The notes under the pieces are model-generated. The model saw nothing but the letters and a program-made list of their open reading frames with translations. It ran no database searches and was not told the origin of the DNA. Below are positions 51,946 through 63,142 of a stretch of DNA of 64,000 nucleotides, piece by piece (the first letter of the stretch is position 1; each line of letters begins with the position of its first letter). Position numbers and translations under genes: made by a program. Source of the DNA: Asterias rubens (taxonomy: Eukaryota; Echinodermata; Asteroidea; Forcipulatida; Asteriidae); contig NC_047071.1 of assembly GCF_902459465.1 (NCBI RefSeq), forward strand, positions 12,358,385 through 12,422,384, written 5' to 3'.

Positions 51946-53414
51946 TATGAGTGTCAGTATACTTGTACATGTATTTGATATCATGGCCAATCTTTGTCAT
52001 TATCACAAGGAGAAATGCATCCTTTTCTTGAAGAGATGAACATAGCTGACATTTCCCTTATCTGTGTTTGACATCTTGATTATGATTATTGGTGCCTTTA
52101 TAGATACTGTCTGTATTGTGTAGTGGCTGGGCATGTCCATGTAATAGTATAACAAAAAAGAGTAGGAAGACCATGAACTGTGTCACTTAATTATACAAAA
52201 CTACCAACATTATGGTCATATCCTTTTCTCTGAAAAGAAATTGTGTAATTTTTTATCGGAAAGCCCTCTTGTTATTAAGATGGTTATGATCATCCCGCGG
52301 TCTACCAGACCCAAGCGGTGGTGTTGTCAGCAGCAGAGTGTGGGTTCGATACCTGGTCGCTACACTTGTGCCCTTGAGCAAGGCAATTGACCATACAGCG
52401 AGGATCCTCGTGGATGATACCCATGCCTACATTCTTAACGGACAATGAAGAGGGTAACACTGTTGCAACCCCAGGAGTAGGTGGCAACGTGCCCCTGGTG
52501 GCAGTTGATTTGGGTTGAAGTGGCCGTCCGTGGCTTTGTTTTGTTAGGTGATCTCTCATTAAAAAAACAAGGACAGTTTAAAATTTTAAAAGTTATGTGG
52601 AAAAAGTTTCTGAAATTTTGGCGATCATTGGCAGGCACAGAGCCTTGTTCATCTCACTAAAATATGTGGATGGATTTAACCTTCATGATGAAGTTTTCTC
52701 AACAAATTAGACACTTTAGTAAACTGAAACATACACGGGTGACTTTGGTTACACTTTCCTTGAAAATGTTTGCCTGTAAATCAGCATTACGTTGACAGAA
52801 AACAGACGTTGAACCCTACATTTCAGTTGAGATGGCATGATGTTATTTTAATGCACTGATTTCTTGTTTGCTACAGTGTCTAGGGTAATGTATACAACTT
52901 ATACGTTTGATACAATTCGTAATAACTTTGTTAATCAGCCATATACCATGAACAATAAATAAATTTGTTTTAAAATTATGATCCAGTGCAATGTTTATTC
53001 ATTTATTTATTTGGAAATAATTATAGTCTATAGGTCAGATTGGGTTATAGAGCTAATGTGTAAATTGACAGAAATAAGCAAAATGCAGTGTGTCAAGCAA
53101 CACATGGGCATACAGCATGTACAGACGTTTTAGTCGGAAAAGGTGGGACAAAATTGTGTGATTGAACGGTGAAAAGGTGATTTCCACTGGAAGTGCCGTC
53201 ATCATGTTGAAGGGTTTGTATACGTTTGGTCATCGCATAGAGCAATGGAACCCACCGTTTGTTTCAATCCTGTAAGATATTTACCATAAAACTAAACGTG
53301 TGTAAATTTCAATTCCAAAGGTGGTAGCGGTTTTTTAATTTTATTATCGAACATCCCAGAGCGGCTTTGTCCTTAAGGAAGAATAATCTGCATTTGGAAA
53401 ATACAATTTGAGAA
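51946..53414. other. Intergenic, including a family S SINE
   Basis: 52290-52545 holds the SINE. The rest includes AATCAGCATTACGTTGAC near 52790, shared with 29120. No gene. Confidence 0.6.
52290..52545 (+). mobile_element. tRNA-headed SINE, family S copy 4
   Basis: CAGAGTGTGGGTTCGATACC, GCCCTTGAGCAAGGCAATTG and GATCCTCGTGGATGATACCC; the plus-strand counterpart of 40130-40360. Confidence 0.72.
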
Positions 53415-53622
53415 ACGTTACTGCACGAAGTTGTGTGCTTTCATGCTTGATTTATAGGTCTCGACATCAGTTCAAATATTTTACTGAGAAATTACTTCTT
53501 TCTCAAAATCTACGTTACTTCAGAGGGAGCCGTTTCTCACAATGTTTTATACTATCAACAGCTCTCCATTGTTTGTTACCACTAATAAGCTAACAACTAT
53601 TTTGAGTATATTTACCAAAAGT
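53415..53622 (+). mobile_element. Family A MITE, left end missing
   Basis: Begins at ACGAAGTTGTGTGCTTTCAT and runs to a degraded right end, directly joined to the family C element. Confidence 0.72.
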
Positions 53623-53776
53623 GGGGTCGATTTCACAAAGAGTTAGGACTAGTCCTAACTTAGGACTAGTCCTAGGAGATATACAAATTACATGGATAGT
53701 CCTAAGTTAGGACGAGTAACTGGTCCTAACTCGAGATAAGACTAGTCCTAACTCTTTTTGAAATCAACTGCGCCTT
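53620..53776. mobile_element. Foldback MITE, family C copy 3
   Basis: GTGGGGTCGATTTCACAAAG ... CTTTTTGAAATCAACTGCGC. It replaces the right end of the preceding family A copy. Confidence 0.82.
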
Positions 53777-54219
53777 TAAGGGTGGAGGTGTGTGCTCAAT
53801 CACTATCAAGTTCTTAGCTATATGCGTTACAATAATGTGCCAAGGAAATAGTGTCCAATGATTGTATACACAGTGAAATGGTGCATCAGGATATACTGAA
53901 TGTGCCTGTAACTAATGATTAGGGATGTTCACAAATGGTTTAACATTGTGAATGTTTACGGGTCAAAAGCATTGATGTATACCTCGACACGTCACACTTG
54001 ATTTGAATGCAATTAATCAAAATGGCTGCAATGTACAGTATCAAGTGTAGACGAAAGTTCTAGGTTTGGCATGCTCGTGAGGTATCTAGACTGTCTTTAA
54101 AGGAAATAACAAATGTTTCTGCAGAAGTTCAGCTCAATAAAGGAAATTATCCCCCAAAATCAAGCAGACGTTGTATTCGCTATCCCAATTCACCTAAGAC
54201 ATCACATGTTTGTCACGCC
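53777..54219. other. No gene seen
   Basis: Unremarkable intergenic sequence. Confidence 0.5.
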
Positions 54220-54603
54220 AAAGGCACTGGACACTATTGGGTACTCAATATACTAGTTAGCATCAAAACTTTTACTTGGTAACAAGCAATGGAGAGCTGT
54301 GTTGATAGTAGAAAACATTGTGAGATACGGCTCCCTCTGAAGTAACGTAGTTTTCGAGAAAGAAGTCATTTTCCACTAAAATATTTGAATTCGAATTCGA
54401 GACCTCAGAATTAGAGTAAATCAAGCAGCTGAAAGCACACAACTTCGTGCGACAAGGGTGTTTTGTCTCCCATTAATTGTCTCGCAACTTCGACGACAAA
54501 TTGAGTTCAAATTGTCACAGGTTTATTTTGTGCATAATGTTGAGATGCACCAAGTGAGAAGACTGGTCTTTTACAATTACCAAAGGTGTCCAGTGTCTTT
54601 AAG
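54220..54603 (-). mobile_element. Family A MITE, inverted
   Basis: AAAGGCACTGGACACTATTG ... AAAGGTGTCCAGTGTCTTTA. Confidence 0.86.
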
Positions 54604-55807
54604 CAAATTGTTTCTGCCTGTTATAAACAGTTTAGTGCGCGTTTCACACAATGTGACGTTTACACGCTTGTCATAATGTGTACGTGACACATGACTCGAC
54701 TCCCAAAATTGCGATAGTGGCAGTAAAACAAATATTCACAATGTCTTTTGTGAACTGTTAATTTGCGTGACAGATTATAATCACGGATGGCCCATGTAAA
54801 AAGGTCACACTGTATCAGTATTGCATTATCTGCAGACCTCATCTACAATAATACCAGGTACTTTTAAAATTCTAACCTATCTTGCCCATATCTCTACACT
54901 TCAACAGTTCCTAGGTCAGAATTGTTTAGGATTCCAGGTCGCAGAGACCTGACCCAATTCGGTCAGTATGTCATAGAATCTGTGTCAAATTGACCCGAAA
55001 CTGTGTCAATGTGCCAGTTCACAGCCTTATATGTGTATACTGCGGGCGACATGATGATTCCGAATGAGGCTTGCCTAAAAATGGTTCAGGTTCCCTACTG
55101 GGTGATAAACCATTACATGGACAACTCTGACCTGGGAATTTGTAGAGTGTAAACAAATTTTTTTAAATCTAATCATTTTACCTTTTATTATAAAACACCA
55201 CCTTAGCTATTATAATGTACACAAAATATAAGGCCAAGTGAAAGTACATATATAACCAAGGTTTTGCTCAACTCTATGTTTACTGTAGCTGATGTATACA
55301 CAAGCGTAAATCTTCGTACGGTCTCTTTTTCTAACTTTCAACAGACTATTTTTAGGTCTTTCTCTTCTAAACGGACATCATTTTTTTTAATCATTTATAC
55401 ATGACAGCTATTTGCAGTCTGTCTTTACATAGTTATCTTATAATGCGGTACACACTTTCATGTATGTGGTGGTAATCTCGAAAAGCTACAAGTCTAATCT
55501 TGACTTATCAATTCGCGAACCTTGTATCCTTAATTAATTAAACACGCTGCATCTTTAGCGAAAAAAATAAAGCTATTTTTACTGGCATTACACTGGGTGG
55601 AACTCATAATGCCATTCAAAGTGAAAACAGAAGGAAATAAATCAACATACAAACAAAAAAACAAACATCACACGCTGCATCGTTTGCTGCATCATTATAG
55701 CGAAAACATGTCATGATTATTGTTTACTGGCATTGCACGGGGTAAACTCATGATCTCATAAACGAAGAAAAAAATAAAGAAAGAAAGAAGGACAGAAACA
55801 ACACTCC
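54604..55807. other. No gene seen
   Basis: Intergenic. 54940-55030 has degenerate TTGACCC/GGGTCAA-like units comparable with 61370-61560. Confidence 0.5.
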
Positions 55808-55906
55808 AACAAACAGACAAACAAACAAACAAACAAACAAACAAACAAACAAACAAACAAACAAACAAACAAACAAACAAACAAACAAACAAACAAACAA
55901 ACAAAC
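55808..55906. repeat. (AAAC)n microsatellite
   Basis: About 24 near-perfect tetranucleotide units. Confidence 0.97.
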
Positions 55907-56187
55907 GAAAAACACCAACCGAAACATCTCAACACATTAAAAAGGCATTTATGCCAATACACAATTTGTATTCAGGAAGACAGCAATTGTTAACAGTTCA
56001 ACAGAAGTCTACATAGAAAGACAAACAATCATAATATAATACATGCAGGTTTTTTCTTCTTCACACTATTGATTTGTCAAATACAGCTGGACGTGTTTAG
56101 CATTTTCTAGATATTTTGTTCACACCATTACTGCAGCGGTCATTATTCAGTCGATTTCATGTGACACTTTCGGACCATAATATTGTC

Positions 56188-56568
56188 TTACAGACACTGG
56201 ACACTATTGGTAATTGTCAAAGATCAGTCTGCTCACTTTGTGTATCTCAACTATGCATAAAATAACAAACCTGTGAAAGTTTAAGTTCAATTGGTCGTCG
56301 AAGTTGCGAGATAAGTATGAAAGAAAAAAACATCCTTGTCACACGAAGGTGTGTGATTCAGATGTTTGATTTCGAGACCTCAAATTCTAAATGGACCTTC
56401 AAATTCGTGGAAAATGCTTTCTTTCTCGAAAACTACGCCACTTCTGAGGGAGCCGTTTCTCACACTCTGTTATACTATCAACCTCTCCCCATTACTCGTT
56501 AGTTACCAATTAAGGTTTTATACTAATTATTATTTTGAGTATTTACCAGCTACCCCAGCTGCCTTTAA
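56188..56568 (+). mobile_element. Family A MITE
   Basis: CAGACACTGGACACTATTGG to CAGCTGCCTTTAA; the right end is altered by ACCAGCTACCCCAG. Confidence 0.84.
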
Positions 56569-56937
56569 CAGCTACCCCAAATCAGAATGACAACTGACAA
56601 GGAATGGCCAGCTGAAAATGGCACCAGAAAACACACACAACCCAAACATCGATATTATTACAGCGAGACGTGGCCTGCCATATGCTAAATATTAGTGTAC
56701 AGTGACCCCTATTACCGGAGTGTTCACGCAGTTTGTTAGCTTTTCTCAGGTCTTGCTGCATGCACAGATAATATATCGACTGCTTCCCTTCACGCTATAT
56801 CAATACGGGGTATGGAAACGCCACCACCTGTTATAAAAATACTTCAATAAGTTGACCCTGTATCTCTTACAAGTTCTGATGATTTTATGATTCTGGAAAA
56901 CTGATATCACTATTATGTAGGTCAATACACTGACCTC
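56569..56937. other. No gene seen
   Basis: Intergenic sequence without recognised features. Confidence 0.5.
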
Positions 56938-57056
56938 GAAAACCGTTTCTCACAATTTGTTTTATACTACCAACCTCTCCCCATTACTTGTTACTAAGTA
57001 AGGTTTAATGCTAATAAATATTTTGAGTAATTACCAATAGCGTCCAACGCCTTTAA
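56938..57056 (+). mobile_element. Family A MITE, right third only
   Basis: GAAAACCGTTTCTCACAATT to AATAGCGTCCAACGCCTTTA. Confidence 0.8.
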
Positions 57057-58057
57057 GATCGGAATTTATAAGTGCAACTCAAGATTACGTCACCAAACAT
57101 TTCCGTCTGCAAATGTGTCACTTTCGAGAGAATGGTTGTTAAATTCGTCGTTAAAATATTAACTGGCAGTGGTATGCCTAATAAAACAGGAAATACTGGC
57201 ATCCACAACACCCTATCAAAACATAATTATAAGCAACATAGTAGCATTTTGAACAATGATAGCTTGTGATTATATTCTATATTGTTATCATTTCTTTTAC
57301 CAAACTGCCTTTCGAACTGCGTCTATAGCCATCGGGTTAGTTCGTTGGTCTATATAGTGGTTAGACACTTGCTCTAGCAATGCAAAGGTCGTGGGTTTGA
57401 ATTCAACTCTAAGTAATTTGCCTGTGGATTTTTGTTCACAGAAATATCAAAAGTACTGAGTATACAGTGCTTAACAAACAGCGTTGCAAAACACCGTATA
57501 ACAAACACCGTTATGGTAATTAAACATTCTTAATCCCCTGTGCAAAAATTAATATCTAATATTCAAATTTCTATTGTTTCTTGGAAACGGAAGGACGGAG
57601 ATGCCGGATGAACTATCCCTACAGCCACCGAGTCTTTAACCAAAGAGGCTGTTGTTCCGTTTCTACAGTGGCCTAACTCATGGAGGACATCTATGTTTGA
57701 CCAACGGATTATAAAGATGTACAAAAGATTAATTAAAAAACCGCGTCCAATTCACTCGTTAATGAATGCCCTGATTGACCGACATGTAGGTACTCGGTGA
57801 TCGAGCAGCATTCTAGTGCCCTTTCATGCCCCTTAAATAATATCAAATACCTATTACACGCTACCACATCAATCAATTTACATCGGCGGTATCTGTCACG
57901 GGGTATTTACAATAACCCGACGGGGATAATGAAAGTATACACACACGGAAGCGCCATTACGAACCACACAGTTGTTTCATTAAGTCTAACATGTTGCTCT
58001 AAGTGAGCATATGACCAACGATACTAACAAATGCACTGATGTACGCCGAGTATAATC
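57057..58057. other. Intergenic with one SINE
   Basis: 57335-57560 is the SINE listed separately. 57561-58057 shows nothing I can name. Confidence 0.5.
57335..57560 (+). mobile_element. tRNA-headed SINE, family F copy 7 (fullest head)
   Basis: TATAGTGGTTAGACACTTGC gives an A-box-like segment, GTCGTGGGTTTGAATTCAAC the B box; the body includes AGTATACAGTGCTTAACA and ATTCTTAATCCCCTGTGCAA. Confidence 0.78.
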
Positions 58058-58395
58058 AATTGTAGGACTCCTCCGTCATAATGGCTGCCTCGTCCTTTGG
58101 ATGGGACGTAAAGCCGTTGGTCCCGTGTGTTTTGCATTGCACGTAAAATAACTAAGTGCATGCACTTATCGAAAAGAGAGGGGGTTCGCCCCGGTGTTCC
58201 TGGTTTGATTGGTAGCATATTGCCCCACAGCTCCTTGTTTAACCATTACATGGTGCTGTGTAAAAGGAGTAGGTCTCATAATTCAAAACGTAGTCCCACA
58301 AACCTTACATAAAAATACTGTATGTTAAAGCGCATTGAGCGTCACTGATTGACGGATACGCGCGCAATATGAAAGAATTTTTTTATTACTACCAT
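58058..58395 (+). mobile_element. SINE, family G copy 3 (longest)
   Basis: CTCGTCCTTTGGATGGGACG, GTAAAGCCGTTGGTCCCGTG, CAGCTCCTTGTTTAACCATT, GGAGTAGGTCTCATAATTCA and the tail AAGCGCATTGAGCGTCACTG then TTTTTATTACTA. Confidence 0.8.
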
Positions 58396-58550
58396 AAGTG
58401 GTTTTATGTAAAAAGAATTCAAAGTAGAGCATATAGACTGGCATAAACATGTATATTCGTTATCGCTGTCTTTGCTCTATGATTCGACAGATACAAACAA
58501 AAAGTGAACAATATTTGTTGAAAAAAAGAATACAAATTTTACAGAAATGT

Positions 58551-58934
58551 TTAAAGACAGTGGACACTATTGGTAATTGTCAAAGACCAGTCTTCTCACT
58601 TGGTGTATCTCAACATATGCATAAAATAACAAACCTGTGAAAATTTGAGCTCAATCGGTTGTAGAAGTTGCGAGATAATAATGAAAGAAAAAGATCCCCT
58701 TGTCACACGAAGTTGTGTGCTTTCTGATGCTTGATTTCTAAACTTGAAGTTCTAAACTTGAGGTCTCGAAATCAAATTCGTGAAAAATTACTTCTGTCTC
58801 GAAAACTATGGCACTTCAGAGGGAGATGTTTCTCACGTTTTATACTATCAACCACTCCCCATTACTGGTAATAAAGAAAGGTTTTGTGATGATAATTATT
58901 TTGAGTAATTACCAATAGTGTCCATTGCCTTTAA
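58551..58934 (+). mobile_element. Family A MITE, complete
   Basis: TTTAAAGACAGTGGACACTA ... AATAGTGTCCATTGCCTTTA. Confidence 0.88.
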
Positions 58935-59500
58935 TTTGTAAACTCCCGTATAACAGTTTTTCCGTTTGATGCCAGAGAGAGAAGAGTGATGAGAGCGAGA
59001 AAGGGTGGGGGAAGGGACAGGGGTGCATGGGTGACGTCAAAGACCAAACCCACCCAGGCACCCGTTAGCCGCTCGCAAATCTTTCTCAAAAAAACATTAT
59101 GGTTCGGCCAGGAATAACCATCGTTGTACTTGAGCTTTGGCTGTTTCAATGTTTATGTTGTGTGTAGCTATAAATAACAGTGATAAAAACAACCCGAAAC
59201 AGCAACCGCAACCAAAGATCGCATCGCAGTACAACTCGCCCATCGGATGACCCCTAAAATATTGTTTTTAACTGAACAAGCACAGTGCGTGTATAACTCT
59301 TTCCATTCACACGCCCACCCATTCGTTTGAAAGACCCCTTCCCTTCGTGCTCGTGTCACTGACTTGCTGTATCTATCATCAGTGGCTTTCACTCTTAATA
59401 TTTCAGTCGTGTACCTTTGAAGAATAATGGAATAACCGATGTACTCAGTTAATAATAAACTACCAATGCAGTGGTTTGTTTTCACTGCTGAGTGCATGCT
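58935..59500. other. 5' flank of the receptor gene
   Basis: No gene recognised. A 131-codon minus-strand frame (59168-59563) overlaps the promoter and lacks family features. Confidence 0.5.
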
Positions 59501-59508
59501 TATATAAA
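59501..59508 (+). promoter_or_regulatory. TATA box of the receptor gene
   Basis: TATATAAA preceded by GCT, 155 bp before the start codon; transcription would begin near 59530. Confidence 0.65.
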
Positions 59509-59578
59509 ACAAGGAAACATATTCGATAGTGGCTTTGATATATCTTCCACTTCGCAACCTCAAGAGCTATAGCTGGCA

Positions 59579-59599
59579 ATGGATTTGCTCAATGTTTGA
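59579..59599 (+). other. Upstream ORF 1 (6 codons)
   Basis: ATG GAT TTG CTC AAT GTT TGA in the predicted leader. It could reduce initiation at the receptor ATG. Confidence 0.45.
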
Positions 59600-59666
59600 C
59601 GGCGTGTTCCACAGCTGGGTTTACTCTCATAAATTCGGAAGGTATCATAAACATCTGCGGATATGA
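59592..59666 (+). other. Upstream ORF 2 (24 codons), stop overlapping the receptor start
   Basis: It begins inside uORF 1 in another frame and ends with a TGA that shares bases with the main ATG (ATGA). This arrangement permits termination-reinitiation. It is only meaningful if transcription starts upstream as the TATA box suggests. Confidence 0.45.
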
Positions 59667-60778
59667 TGAATTCAATGGATATTGCTGGTGAAAATGTCAA
59701 CGTATCCGATCTGGGAGCTGAGGCTGCTTTCTTGCAAGTGTTCACACCAAGGAAGGATGATATAAGCACCCATCTTGTGGTCTTGAGGACAATTTTCATC
59801 GCCGTTGACTCCGTCTTCATAATCCTCAGCAACTTATTTTGTATATGGGTGATATACCGGACTCTCACTTTGTCCGACAGCGCGAAGGTGTTCATGATCG
59901 CCCTAGCCGCGGCGGATTTCTCCGTGGGAGTTATCGCGGCCTTTTCGGTCGTACCGGCCGCCACGGGCAACTGGTTCTGGGGAGAGGGACTGTGCCGTGC
60001 CACCGCGGCTCTCGTGACCATCTTCTGCCTTGCGTCGGTGTCTTTCTTGGTGTGTCTGTCCGTGGACAGGATGATAGCTGTTAAGAAATCACTCCATTAT
60101 CCGAACATCATGACACGGAAAAAGGCTGTGGTGATAACTGTGGGTGTGTGCGTTGCCTCGGTAGCAGCAATCGGCGGGTCGTGGTTGGTTAGCCCGCCGG
60201 TACTCTACAGCAATGTCTCAGCTACTTGTGCCTGGAAGTGGGACAACGACCACATCATCTATGCGTGCGTAATCTCACTGTGCTTTTTCATACTACCGTC
60301 TTCGGTATTAATAGTGATGTATTGGATCATGTTTAAGATAAGCCGGAAGCACACCCGGATGATAGCCAACCAGGCCCCGGTGCCGACGACGTCGAGGGAC
60401 GTTGTGACGCAGCAGCCCCAACGCGCGGCTCCCCAGTTACCGCAAGGCGAGCACAAGGCCATCAAAATGTTCTGCGTGATCACGATAGCCTTCACGGTGG
60501 CTTGGTTGCCGTATAGCGTGGCTATCTTATACAGTAGCATCCAGAACGTCCCGGTCCCTCAATGGCTGGGTTTTTTAGTGACCTGGGGAGCGTTGTCGAA
60601 CAGTTGGTTCAATGTCATCATCTATGTTTGCATGAACGGAGCTTTGAGGGAAACGGCCTGCCGACTTCTACGCAACCAGAAGTGTCGGCGTTTTGCCAGG
60701 TGCTGCAACAAATCGAGAGCGGCGGTTGTCAACGTACCCCAGTCACACAACGACCAAGCATACGACATTACCTCCTGA
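59663..60778 (+). CDS. Intronless class A (rhodopsin-like) GPCR, orphan
   Basis: Seven hydrophobic segments in 371 residues. N13 and N184 are in N-V-S sequons. N57 (1.50), D85 (2.50), R136 (3.50), W174 (4.50), P212 (5.50), W281 and P283 (6.48, 6.50) and N317 (7.49) are in place, and C111-C189 can form the conserved disulfide. D/ERY is DRM (135-137) and NPxxY is NVIIY (317-321). Position 3.32 is V118, so it is not a canonical amine receptor, and there is no retinal lysine in TM7. C341, C347 and C348 could be palmitoylated. The codons are G/C-richer than the flanks. Ligand unknown; lineage-expanded orphan receptors are common in echinoderms. Confidence 0.93.
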   Translation: MMNSMDIAGENVNVSDLGAEAAFLQVFTPRKDDISTHLVVLRTIFIAVDSVFIILSNLFCIWVIYRTLTLSDSAKVFMIALAAADFSVGVIAAFSVVPAATGNWFWGEGLCRATAALVTIFCLASVSFLVCLSVDRMIAVKKSLHYPNIMTRKKAVVITVGVCVASVAAIGGSWLVSPPVLYSNVSATCAWKWDNDHIIYACVISLCFFILPSSVLIVMYWIMFKISRKHTRMIANQAPVPTTSRDVVTQQPQRAAPQLPQGEHKAIKMFCVITIAFTVAWLPYSVAILYSSIQNVPVPQWLGFLVTWGALSNSWFNVIIYVCMNGALRETACRLLRNQKCRRFARCCNKSRAAVVNVPQSHNDQAYDITS

Positions 60779-61060
60779 GATTGGTGAAAGGTGAATTTCG
60801 CAGTATGGAATTCATAGGACAATTTACAACGCCCAAAGAAGGCCAACTTTACATTGAACAAGCATATACGACACTACTTCCTGCGATTGCGATGGTGAAT
60901 TTTTCGGCTTGGAATTCATAGGACAATTTACAGCGACCAAAGAAGGTCAACTTTACAATTACCAAGCATACGACATTATTTCCTGAGATTGATATAATAT
61001 GGTAGATTTTGCGGCAGTATGGAACTCATGAAACAAGTTACAACGCCCAAGGAAGGCTCA
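60755..61060 (+). repeat. 104-bp tandem repeat including the receptor C-terminus
   Basis: CAAGCATACGACATTACCTC starts at 60755 within the CDS (encoding QAYDITS and stop) and recurs diverged at 60859 and well kept at 60963: a 104-bp period. The shared middle is GGAATTCATAGGACAATTTA. Confidence 0.9.
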
Positions 61061-61287
61061 CCTACAACGCCCAAAGAAGATGGAGTTAAACATGTACAGT
61101 TCTAGCACTGTCAAGAGGACGTGCAGTTCACTATTACAGTAAACTCTTCTTAATGGTGCATTATGGCAAGATGTTTTCAACAATTTTACACTCAGTTTCA
61201 CTGTCTTGCCTGAGTGGTGTCAGTATCGCTCTTTTGAGAGTGAAAGTTAACTCCAAATTGGGTTAAAAGTACCCCTGTTTCGCTCTA

Positions 61288-61293
61288 AATAAA
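61288..61293 (+). other. Receptor polyadenylation signal candidate
   Basis: AATAAA about 510 bases after the stop codon. Confidence 0.5.
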
Positions 61294-61875
61294 AGAGTTG
61301 TCCGCCACATGGCTCTCTCATCGAATAGGGAAACACAGACTAAAAAACTCTGTGTCAGAAATGACTTGGACTCCGAGTTCCGTTGAGCCTCACCTACTTC
61401 CGGGTCAAAGTTACCTCGAAATTGGCTTTAAAGTGTGATACTCGGGATTCTATGTCAGTTTGAACCATTTCTTAGTCATTTTGAAACAGATTCAGGGTCA
61501 AACTGACCCTGAAATGAGTCAGACCCCATGAGACTTGGAATTCGGGTCAATTTTAACCCAAGAGTATTTTGGAGTGCAGAGAAACAGTGTGGAAATCTTC
61601 ACTCACTATAAATGTTCCAAATTTTCCACTTTCGCCAGTAACAAGAGTGATGATATTGTGTAAATACGTTGTTAAATATGTGTACATTGTTTTAAAGGTT
61701 TACTACTGTTTTCTCAGGAAATTATTTAGTTAAATACTCAGGTGGACAGGAGGGAGATAAAACGGTCAACTTGAAAAGGAGCCTATTCTATAAGCAGCTT
61801 AAGGATGAATCACGCATGTCACCATTTGCTTTTTAGCAAATGATGAATAGTCCTCTCATGAAAGTTTGCTTATCA
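61294..61875. other. Intergenic; degenerate GGGTCAA units
   Basis: TTCAGGGTCAAACTGACCCT forms a small palindrome at ~61491. No gene. Confidence 0.5.
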
Positions 61876-62120
61876 AGACTAGGCCTGTGCGACTAGTGAA
61901 ATTTACCGCTATATAGTCGCGACTAATTTTCAATTCTCAAGATGCATTGTGGCTATGTTTGCCGCAGGTGCAATGTAGTAAAATTCAAGCAGAAAAGTAT
62001 GAAGGATTGTGTACCTGATTTGTGTTTGTGTTTCGTAGGTAAACTATGTTGTTACAATTAGTCGTGAGCGACACAATTGGTTCACCAAACAGGTTGTCGC
62101 AACTATTTTTAAAGTAGGCC
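61876..62120. mobile_element. Repeat P, copy 2
   Basis: GTGCGACTAGTGAAATTTAC, TCTCAAGATGCATTGTGGCT, AGTCGTGAGCGACACAATTG and GTTCACCAAACAGGTTGTCG; same orientation as 51655-51945. Confidence 0.85.
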
Positions 62121-62931
62121 TAACGGTGACCCCTGGTTAGAAAAAAAAAAGCTACCACTATTTTTCTCTTGCCCTCACGTTCTCACAGCTCATTCCAAAC
62201 CAACATTCCACAGCAAAGAACACAAGGTCTGGACAATGCAACTAATTATTTAACAATGTACATAGTAAACAACAACACCTAGTAACCGCAGCTTAACCTC
62301 TTTAAACTTGACTGGAAAAATAGAAATTTGCGGGAATTTTCCGTTTAAAACTTTTGGACGATACCATACGAAGGACAAGGTATACCTTTTAACGCTTTAC
62401 GTCAAGACGGGCAAACGCACGCAAAACTATATACGAGAAACCCCAGAGTGTTACAGCGCAAACTGATTTAACTAATTTATTCATTAAAAACACTCTTGTT
62501 TGAAAAAAAAAAAAAACGTGGGTGGTTATGATTGTGTAATAACAGCTGAATGGTATGCGCGGACACGAATGCTTGTGTACACACACAGAAGGCTCAATAC
62601 ACTACCGGCGGTTACAGCTTAAAACACGTACCCCACAAGGAGTTCAAACTAAAACACAACCAATCTTATTTGTATGCGTTTGTTATTTTTTGAGAGAAAT
62701 TTATTAATTGTTGCCGGGTTTCCTGAAATGTTGAAGTGATTTTCCCGTTGCCACTAAAGGGAATTAATCAACGCAGCGTGGTCGGGCATACGAAACACAC
62801 AAGTAACAAGGATGAATACGTGTTTGAGGCCTGGCTGATGATGACAATGTTAAGTTGGTTAGAGCAGAAACGGTTTTATATTGTATTTATGTGTTTGTTG
62901 ATTGACTTTCGCCAATGGTAATGATTGACTT
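62121..62931. other. No gene seen
   Basis: Short open frames only; nothing recognised. Confidence 0.5.
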
Positions 62932-63142
62932 TGGCCCAATTTCATAGAGTCGTTAATGCACACAAAGTATAGCTAAGCAATACAGAAAAATGCTTACCCA
63001 AATAAAACAAATAGGTTACCGGCCAAACTAACATGTCGCACAGCCTAAAAGTTGTAATTGGTACATCTGCTAATAGTATCTATACTTAGTGTAATTATAC
63101 GCAGCATTTTGTGCTTAAGCAGCTATATGTAAAATTGGGACC
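62932..63142. mobile_element. Family E-like MITE
   Basis: GGCCCAATTTCATAGAGTCG ... AAGCAGCTATATGTAAAATT, degraded ends. Confidence 0.6.

Noticed and set aside
59168-59563. 131-codon minus-strand frame before the receptor
   Set aside because: It overlaps the receptor promoter antisense and has no recognisable domain.
59560-60021. 153-codon antisense frame within the receptor gene
   Set aside because: It is a shadow of the GPCR coding sequence.
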